Shown here piece by piece: positions 6,481 to 11,141 of a stretch of 11,141 bases of DNA. Every line of letters begins with the position of its first letter. The first letter of the stretch is position 1. Below the pieces are notes generated by a model. It made no database searches, was not told the origin of the DNA, and worked only from the letters and a program-made list of their open reading frames with translations. Origin of the DNA: Hydrogenovibrio sp. UBA654. Its GTDB lineage: Bacteria > Pseudomonadota > Gammaproteobacteria > Thiomicrospirales > Thiomicrospiraceae. The stretch covers positions 1-11,141 of the forward strand of contig DBOE01000023.1 in the NCBI GenBank assembly GCA_002299585.1, in the 5' to 3' direction. The position numbers were made by a program, and so were the translations under genes.

Positions 6481-7365
6481 TTAATTAACTCTATGTTGAT
6501 TAATTTGTTTACAAAGTTGAGGGATGGCTTTGATAAATCTTGCGGTGGGACGTTGGTATAGTGAGTTTTTTATTTTTATTATATGCTTGTTTTTAACTGC
6601 TGAAATAGTGGGGTATTGTTGCCAGTTTTTTTGCCATTGGCTTTGTTTTTGTTGGTTGCCGCCTAGTATTATTAAATCTGGATTTTGTTTTATTACGGCT
6701 TCAGTGCTGACTTGTGGGGCTAGTATGTTTATTTGTTCAAAGAGGTTAGTTGCCCCACATAGTTGTATGGCTTGGCTGATAAATTGGTTTTTGCCAACTG
6801 TGTAGAGTGGTTTGTCCCATATTTGGTAGAAAACTGTTGGTTTGCTGGTAGTGGTTTGATATTGTTGTTTGGTGGTTGTTAGTATTTGTTGTAGTTGTTG
6901 AGCTATTTTGTTGGCGGTTATTTGTTGGTTAGTTTTTTTGCCGATTTGTTGGATTTGTGATGGGATGTCGCTTAGTTGTTTTATTTCTGTTTGCCAAACA
7001 TTAAAGCCTAGTTTTTTTAGTCGTTGTATGTCTTGTGGTGTGTTACCTGATTTCCAAGCTATGATTAGGCTGGGTTTTAGTTTTATTATCTGTTCGATAT
7101 GTATTTGGTTGTAGTCGCCGACTATGGGTAATTTGTTGGCTATTTTTGGGTAGTCTGAGTAGTTTACGGTTGCTACTAATAAATTACCTGCTCCTGCGGA
7201 ATATACCATTTCGGTTAGGTGAGGGGCTAGGGTTATTAGGCGTGGTTTGGTTTTTTTGTTAATGTTGTTAATGTTTTCGGCTTGGATAATGGCTGTATAA
7301 AATAGCAATAGGGGTGTTAGTAGGGATAGTAGTAGGTTAGTTTGTGGGAGGAGAGTGGTTTTCAT
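6481..7365 (-). CDS. btuF: periplasmic cobalamin-binding protein of an ABC importer
   Basis: BtuF captures vitamin B12 in the periplasm and delivers it to the BtuCD permease-ATPase. This 294-residue form has a signal peptide (about 1-29, ending IIQA-EN) and the two-lobed class III binding fold. Recognisable blocks are PRLITLAPHLTEMVYSAGAG (41-60), VNYSDYP (67-73), the helix IEQIIKLKPSLIIAWKSGN (90-108), LGFNVW, the second-lobe ICGATNLFE-like block (LCGATNLFE), PQVSTEAVIKQNPDLIILGG and the final RPTARFIKAIPQLCKQI. These follow the E. coli BtuF order closely. A related haem or siderophore binder is the alternative, but the riboswitch and cobO neighbour settle B12. Gln, Asn and Thr are unusually frequent (for example residues 130-180). 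It starts 3 bases after the cobO stop with a poor ribosome site, implying translational coupling. btuC and btuD are not in the window. Confidence 0.9.
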   Translation of the reverse strand: MKTTLLPQTNLLLSLLTPLLLFYTAIIQAENINNINKKTKPRLITLAPHLTEMVYSAGAGNLLVATVNYSDYPKIANKLPIVGDYNQIHIEQIIKLKPSLIIAWKSGNTPQDIQRLKKLGFNVWQTEIKQLSDIPSQIQQIGKKTNQQITANKIAQQLQQILTTTKQQYQTTTSKPTVFYQIWDKPLYTVGKNQFISQAIQLCGATNLFEQINILAPQVSTEAVIKQNPDLIILGGNQQKQSQWQKNWQQYPTISAVKNKHIIKIKNSLYQRPTARFIKAIPQLCKQINQHRVN

Positions 7366-7368
7366 AGG

Positions 7369-7983
7369 TTAAAAATCTATGCCTTTTTGTGCTTGTATAC
7401 CAGCTTTGTAGGCGTGTTTTAGGTCTTTTATTTCTGATACTGTATCGGATATATCTTTTAGTTCTGCTATGGCTGAACGACCAGTTATGATTATATGTTG
7501 TTTTTTGGGTTTATTTTTTAGGTTGTTTAGAACTGTTTTTTTATCGAGATATTGATAGCTTAATAAATAGGTTAGTTCGTCTAGAATAACTAGGTCGTAG
7601 CTATCATCAGTGAGCATTTTTTCGGCTATTTGCCAGCCTTTTTGTGCGGTTTTTATGTCTTGGTTTTTATCTTGGGTATCCCAGGTAAACCCATCGCCTA
7701 GTACATGCCATTCACAGTTTTTTTGGGTTTTAAAAAATGCTTCTTCGCCTGTGTCGGAGCGATTTTTTATAAATTGGCATACGCCAACTTTCATGGCGTG
7801 TCCTAGTGAACGGGCGATCATGCCAAAGGCGGAGGTTGATTTGCCTTTACCATTGCCGGTTATAAGTAGGATAAGACCTTTGTTGTGCTTGGCTTGAGCA
7901 ATAGTTTTATCTATTTGCTCTTTTTTGCGTAGCATTTTGGTTGTATGGTATTGGTTTTGTTTGTCTTGAGTCGTCATCGTCAT
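7369..7983 (-). CDS. cobO: ATP:corrinoid adenosyltransferase (CobA/CobO/BtuR type)
   Basis: This cytoplasmic enzyme transfers the adenosyl group of ATP to reduced cobalt in cobalamin or its precursors, making the coenzyme form. The 204-residue protein has all family marks: P-loop ITGNGKGKSTSAFG (41-54), GVCQFIK (67-73), the GDGFTW motif (96-101), the Walker-B-like LVILDELTYLL (131-141), HIIITGRSA (163-171) and the closing KHAYKAGIQAQKGIDF (189-204). Length is as in E. coli BtuR (about 196). The start at 7983 has no clear Shine-Dalgarno; a second in-frame ATG at 7977 is equally possible and changes only two residues. It lies 60 bases after btuB and just before btuF, so here it probably acts in salvage of imported corrinoid; no de novo corrin synthesis genes are in view. 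Confidence 0.94.
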   Translation of the reverse strand: MTMTTQDKQNQYHTTKMLRKKEQIDKTIAQAKHNKGLILLITGNGKGKSTSAFGMIARSLGHAMKVGVCQFIKNRSDTGEEAFFKTQKNCEWHVLGDGFTWDTQDKNQDIKTAQKGWQIAEKMLTDDSYDLVILDELTYLLSYQYLDKKTVLNNLKNKPKKQHIIITGRSAIAELKDISDTVSEIKDLKHAYKAGIQAQKGIDF

Positions 7984-8043
7984 ATTGGGTTTTTGTTTAT
8001 ATTTACTTTATATTCCTGAATAATTGTTATAGCCTTTATTTTT

Positions 8044-9867
8044 TTACATTCTTCCTTGTATGCCAATGAATAGTTGGCGACCACCGTTTGAATACACATG
8101 TTTAGGATTAGTTGTTGCCCCAATATATTCTGAAACAGCATGAGTATAGTCTTGTGCAAAAGCATTTAAGACCTTTCCATATAGGCTAAGAGATTCAGAT
8201 GCTTGGTAGTTAATATTAAAGTCAGTGACTAGGTATTCACCTATTTGAGCACCTTGTTTATTGTCTTTGTCATATTTTTTACCAATATAGCGGTTGCTTG
8301 CTGATAGGGTAAAATTGTTTATTCCATTATAGCTTATATTTAAAGTAGCAGTTTGTTCTGCTCTTCTTGCTAGCGATTGATTATTGTCGTCTTTGGCTGA
8401 TGTTTGGGAATATGTTGCTTGTATATGAGTGCTTATGCTATCAAAAAATGTTTGGTATGAAATGTCTAGCCCAGTAAATTTTGCAGTTCCGTCAAGATTT
8501 TTATAATAATCATTAGGCCATGTTCCATCATAAGTAATTAAGTTTTTAGTTTCAGCTTGGTAATAGCTAATGTCAAAGCCATAGCTAGTAATCCCTATAT
8601 CAAAAGAGGAACTTTTTTCTGGATTAAGGTTTGTGGTAATTCCATAAGTTAATTGGTATAAGGTAGGGGCGTTATAGGCAGTACCTATGTTAGCTCTGGT
8701 TGAAAGGTTATTGCTGAAATGATTTTTTATACCTAATTTAGCGGTTATTTTATCATCAAATTTATTAAACTGGTCGCTACGAAGAGACTGTGTCAAGATT
8801 AAGTTTTTGTTATTAAGATGATTTGTATTAGTTAGACCTAGCCCTGTGTTTTCATAGTTTAAATTAGAGTTAAGTTTACTAAATTTTGTTTTTGATGCGA
8901 CGAATGAAATCGACTGGTCGGGTAGGTATAGATAGCCACCTTTTATCCCAAATACTTTGGTTGAAGCATCGTTATATTGAGAGATATCATTTTGGTATAA
9001 ATAGGTAGTTGTTTTTAAATTACCTTCGCTATTTTTACCATATACATACTGTAATCGTTTAATATTATTTTGGTAATTAACACTAGCAGAAGTACTTTGA
9101 TTTGGGTTGTTGAAATAATCATAATCGCTGGAACTAGTTGTATCTTTGACTAATAATTCCATCCTGTGTTCATTGGAAAAGTTAATGCCTATATCTAGGT
9201 TTAAGTGAGTTTGTTGAAAGGCGTCATCTTCATAATTGTCTGCTGATTCTTGATATTCTTTAACTGCACTAAAGCCATCAGTAGTGATATTTGAGAAGGA
9301 TAAAGATACATCCCCTTGTTCTATTTTTTCAGCAAAGGATGCGGTTATTTGTTTTAAGTTATTACTACCTGACTCAAGGGTAACTGATCCCTGGGTGCCT
9401 TTTTTAGCTGCTTTAGTTACTATGTTAATCACACCTGCAGAAGCATCAGCTCCCCATATGCCTGATTGAGCACCTTTTAAAACTTCAATTCTTTGTATAT
9501 TTGTAAGTAGCAGATTACTAATAATAGCTCCGCCTGTACCCATAGGGTTAGTCATATTTATGCCATTTATTAAAACTAGGGTAGCTTTATTGCTTTGCCC
9601 ACGCATAAATATAGAAGTAGTCGAGCCTAGTCCGCCATTTCTAGTGATTTGAATTCCTGGGATGTTTTTTAGAGCATCATCTAAAGTTATATAGTTTTTG
9701 TTAGTTATTTCTTCAGCTGTTATGATTGTTGAATCAGCGCTTACACTATGTTTTGATGTTTTAATATGGTCAGCTGAAATGACTATTGGTTCTAGCTTGC
9801 TGTCGGCAAAGGTTTGGGTTGAAAATATGCCAGATAATATGGTAATTGAAAGTGTTGATAACTTCAT
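8044..9867 (-). CDS. btuB: TonB-dependent outer-membrane cobalamin receptor
   Basis: BtuB moves B12 across the outer membrane using energy from TonB-ExbBD. The 607-residue protein (E. coli BtuB is 614 with signal) has a signal peptide cleaved near A21-D22 and a TonB-box-like EPIVISA (26-32). A plug domain (about 40-150) follows with LDDALKNIPGIQITRNGGLG, IFMRGQSNKATLVLINGI and IQRIEVLKGAQSGIWGADASAGVINIVTK. The rest is a 22-strand barrel with alternating aromatic strands, including the late SLYGKVLNAFAQDYTHAVSEYIG block typical of TonB receptors. The last residue is Met (GIQGRM) rather than the usual aromatic. Substrate assignment rests mainly on the cobalamin riboswitch upstream and on cobO and btuF downstream. 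AAAGGA lies seven bases before ATG, and the start gives a complete signal peptide. Confidence 0.93.
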   Translation of the reverse strand: MKLSTLSITILSGIFSTQTFADSKLEPIVISADHIKTSKHSVSADSTIITAEEITNKNYITLDDALKNIPGIQITRNGGLGSTTSIFMRGQSNKATLVLINGINMTNPMGTGGAIISNLLLTNIQRIEVLKGAQSGIWGADASAGVINIVTKAAKKGTQGSVTLESGSNNLKQITASFAEKIEQGDVSLSFSNITTDGFSAVKEYQESADNYEDDAFQQTHLNLDIGINFSNEHRMELLVKDTTSSSDYDYFNNPNQSTSASVNYQNNIKRLQYVYGKNSEGNLKTTTYLYQNDISQYNDASTKVFGIKGGYLYLPDQSISFVASKTKFSKLNSNLNYENTGLGLTNTNHLNNKNLILTQSLRSDQFNKFDDKITAKLGIKNHFSNNLSTRANIGTAYNAPTLYQLTYGITTNLNPEKSSSFDIGITSYGFDISYYQAETKNLITYDGTWPNDYYKNLDGTAKFTGLDISYQTFFDSISTHIQATYSQTSAKDDNNQSLARRAEQTATLNISYNGINNFTLSASNRYIGKKYDKDNKQGAQIGEYLVTDFNINYQASESLSLYGKVLNAFAQDYTHAVSEYIGATTNPKHVYSNGGRQLFIGIQGRM

Positions 9868-9907
9868 TAAATAATCCTTTAGTAAAAATAACTTACAAAG
9901 GGAGTAC

Positions 9908-9947
9908 GAAAAAAACTTGTTTTCAATTAAACATAAAAATACAAGTT
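9908..9947 (-). terminator. intrinsic terminator of the cobalamin riboswitch
   Basis: On the minus strand AACTTGT (9941-9947) and ACAAGTT (9914-9920) form a perfect seven-pair stem. It encloses a 20-base loop and is followed by a run of U (9909-9915 region) ending in C. It sits between the riboswitch aptamer and the btuB start, about 40 bases before the ATG, as expected for transcription attenuation. The stem is AT-rich and the loop long, but the U-tract is good. Confidence 0.75.
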
Positions 9948-9949
9948 AA

Positions 9950-10165
9950 TTATATCCGTGTCGCCCTCCGCAACAGATTTTGTCTTTGAGTTTTTAGGTC
10001 GGTATCTGGGCTTAAGAGCGGTTTACAAACGCCTTCTCAAAACAAAGTTTTAATGGCAAGTGTTTGCTTTTCTCTATCACCGTTGCGGGGGCAGCATTCG
10101 CATTTAACGAATTTCCCGTTTAACTTGAATGATTTATAAAAACATCCAAGCACCTAAAAAAAAAC
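9950..10165 (-). ncRNA. cobalamin riboswitch (aptamer plus L13 kissing hairpin) controlling btuB-cobO-btuF
   Basis: Reading the minus strand, the elements of a cobalamin aptamer appear in order. P1/P2 is UUUUUAGGU (10152-10160) with ACCUAAAAA (9991-9999). P3 is CUUGGAUG (10143-10150) with CAUUCAAG (10124-10131). Then come the conserved AACGGGAAAU near 10110-10120, GCGAAU, GCUGCCCCCGCAACGGUGAU (the P5/L5 block, L5 at 10082-10092) and the B12 box AAGCCCAGAUACCGACCU (9996-10013). Beyond the box a hairpin AUCUGU/ACGGAU (9973-9978 with 9954-9959) displays a loop whose GUUGCGG-A-GGGC (9963-9974) complements L5 except for one bulged A, the known L5-L13 kissing contact. Bound cobalamin stabilises this state and should turn the operon off through the terminator that follows. 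Confidence 0.93.
9996..10013 (-). promoter_or_regulatory. B12 box of the cobalamin riboswitch
   Basis: On the minus strand this reads AAGCCCAGATACCGACCT, a close match to the conserved B12-box form AAGCC-x-GA(A/G)ACC-x-xCC. Its last bases pair with the 5' AGGT of the aptamer. It is the most diagnostic motif of this riboswitch class. Confidence 0.9.
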
Positions 10166-10178
10166 TATTTTACTTAAA

Positions 10179-10228
10179 AACATATACCAAGGGTAATAAA
10201 TTATAATGTTCTTTTTAATATGATTAAT
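10179..10228. promoter_or_regulatory. possible shared divergent promoter for the riboswitch operon and cnoX
   Basis: The perfect palindrome ATTATAAT (10200-10207) contains TATAAT on both strands: minus at 10200-10205 and plus at 10202-10207. A minus-strand start near 10193 would give an RNA beginning about 30 bases before the aptamer; a plus-strand start near 10214 would give a short leader for cnoX. The -35 regions are poor on both sides (TTAATC at 10222-10227 on the minus strand; nothing clear at about 10179-10184 on the plus strand). So this is suggestive only. Confidence 0.35.
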
Positions 10229-10237
10229 TAGGTTTTG

Positions 10238-11113
10238 ATGGCAATGGCAGAAATATATAATTTTGAAGTATCGCAAGGTAACTTTGATAATTTAGTTTTA
10301 AAAAATTCTTATAAACTACCAGTATTTTGCTTATTTATGCGAACAAGTGTTGGCGATTGCATTGCGTTAGAAAGAAAAATGGCAGTATTTGCTAAGGATT
10401 TTGCTGGGCAGTTTGTACTTGCTAGAATTGATATAGATATGGAAACTGAGCTGGCAGAAAAATATGCAATTAAAAACTTGCCGATTATTAAAGTTATTAA
10501 AGATGGTGAAGTAGTTCATCAAGAACTTGGGCTATTAACCGATGAAGAATTAGAAGAGCTTTTTAAAACTTATGGTATTTACCATCAATCTGATGAAATT
10601 CGTTTAGAAGCTAGAGAAAAGCATTTAGCAGGTGATACTAATGGGGCGATTCAATTATTAACTACTGCAATAAACAATGACCCAAAAAACACTAGGATTG
10701 CGATGGATATGGTGCAGATAATGTTAGATATTAATCTTATCGAAGAAGCCAGGTCATTATTTAATCGCCTACCTGATAAGGATAAAGAAACTGAACTAGG
10801 GCGTTCTTTAATAGGAATTTTAACTTTTAAAGATCTTGCCTCTAAAACGGTAGGAAAGGTTGAGTTACTGCATAGAGTAGATGGCAATCCTGATGATTTT
10901 GATGCTAAGTTTGATTTAGCTATATGTTTAGTTGCGGAGCATGCTTATCAGATGGCTGCCGAGCAATTATTTAATATTTTGGCAAAAAATGTTGATTTTA
11001 GAGAAGGTGCCGCGAGGGAGTTAGTGGTAAGTATTATTAATATGTTAGAAGGTAATAATGTACAGTTAGCTCAAGATTTTCGTAAACAACTTAGTAGTTT
11101 ATTAGCAGAGTAA
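10238..11113 (+). CDS. cnoX: CnoX/YbbN thioredoxin-like co-chaperone with TPR domain
   Basis: CnoX (YbbN) in E. coli is a chaperedoxin that holds unfolded proteins, guards their cysteines during oxidative stress and hands clients to GroEL. The 291-residue protein has the same layout: an N-terminal thioredoxin fold (about 5-113), with VFCLFMRTSVGDCIALE at the active site, then FVLARIDIDMETELAEKYAIKNLPIIKVIKDGE around the cis-Pro (LPI). A helical TPR region fills about 120-290 (LAGDTNGAIQLLTTAINNDP, IEEARSLFNRLP, and the final FRKQLSSLLAE). The thioredoxin CxxC is reduced to VGDC with one Cys (C41), as in E. coli where it is SQHC, so it should not be a dithiol reductase. I use ATG 10238, five bases after AGG; TTG 10235 and ATG 10244 are alternatives. 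It stands alone on its strand here. Confidence 0.9.
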   Translation: MAMAEIYNFEVSQGNFDNLVLKNSYKLPVFCLFMRTSVGDCIALERKMAVFAKDFAGQFVLARIDIDMETELAEKYAIKNLPIIKVIKDGEVVHQELGLLTDEELEELFKTYGIYHQSDEIRLEAREKHLAGDTNGAIQLLTTAINNDPKNTRIAMDMVQIMLDINLIEEARSLFNRLPDKDKETELGRSLIGILTFKDLASKTVGKVELLHRVDGNPDDFDAKFDLAICLVAEHAYQMAAEQLFNILAKNVDFREGAARELVVSIINMLEGNNVQLAQDFRKQLSSLLAE

Positions 11114-11123
11114 TTGATTTCTA

Positions 11124-11141
11124 CCCCCCCCCCCCCCCCCC
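11124..11141. repeat. 18-base C homopolymer at the window end
   Basis: The last 18 bases are all C, ten bases after the cnoX stop. In such AT-rich surroundings this is very unlikely to be ordinary sequence. It most likely marks a contig end, for example from poly-G read artefacts, though a real homopolymer that broke the assembly is possible. Confidence 0.85.

Noticed and set aside
6524..7114. Two plus-strand Cys/Trp/Phe-rich open frames opposite btuF
   Set aside because: They arise from the antisense of CAA-, AAA- and ACA-rich btuF codons; composition is unlike real proteins and btuF is clearly the gene.
7320..7371. Possible frameshift joining cobO and btuF
   Set aside because: Both proteins are complete with normal ends, and btuF begins with its own signal peptide three bases after the cobO stop.
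7980..8165. Minus-strand 61-codon frame between btuB and cobO
   Set aside because: It lies mostly inside the 3' end of btuB in another frame and has no recognisable features.
9284..9469. Plus-strand open frame inside btuB
   Set aside because: It is a shadow of the conserved plug-domain coding sequence on the other strand.
1..11141. A new defence system, phage island, CRISPR array, tRNA or rRNA
   Set aside because: No repeat-spacer pattern, integrase, nuclease-toxin pairing or structural RNA other than the riboswitch was seen; most genes fit known housekeeping or uptake families.

Overview
The window is AT-rich, tightly packed bacterial DNA holding thirteen intact protein genes, one truncated gene at the left edge, a transposase remnant, and a complete cobalamin-riboswitch-controlled operon. 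Most families present (DUF1841, the HI0933/YhiN flavoprotein, CnoX/YbbN co-chaperone, BtuB, BtuF, glycerate kinase) point to a Gram-negative gammaproteobacterium. The low GC, small genome-like packing and IS256-type remnant would fit a sulfur-oxidiser or symbiont-related lineage, but that placement is only an inference. The window ends in 18 consecutive C, which looks like a contig end.

Left part, positions 1-3042, plus strand: the tail of an unknown membrane protein, then an RDD-family membrane protein, then a three-gene overlapping cluster. That cluster holds a stand-alone CinA-N/MoCF-type molybdopterin-binding-like protein, a YhiN-type flavoprotein that starts at TTG inside the previous gene, and a helical 149-residue unknown joined by an ATGA overlap.

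Middle, positions 3064-4590, minus strand: an operon read DUF1841 protein, then exported two-domain rhodanese, then a 63-residue membrane protein starting at GTG. Divergent from it, 4671-6214 on the plus strand holds a small secreted basic protein joined by ATGA overlap to a glycerate kinase. The glycerate kinase is followed by the degraded 3' end of an IS256-family transposase and one apparent IS end (about 6215-6480).

Right part, 6481-10160, minus strand: a vitamin B12 acquisition operon, read btuB (outer-membrane receptor), cobO/btuR (corrinoid adenosyltransferase), btuF (periplasmic binding protein). It lies behind a cobalamin riboswitch with a visible aptamer, an L5-L13 kissing pair and an intrinsic terminator. 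A possible antiterminator competes directly with aptamer helix P3. The genes together bring B12 across the outer membrane, bind it in the periplasm and adenosylate it in the cytoplasm; the inner-membrane permease and ATPase (BtuCD) are not here. Divergently transcribed on the right is the CnoX/YbbN thioredoxin-TPR protein; a perfect palindrome ATTATAAT between the two could serve as a -10 element in both directions.

I found no convincing wholly new system. The best second looks are the riboswitch switching geometry, the unknown genes paired with known enzymes, and the transposon scar.
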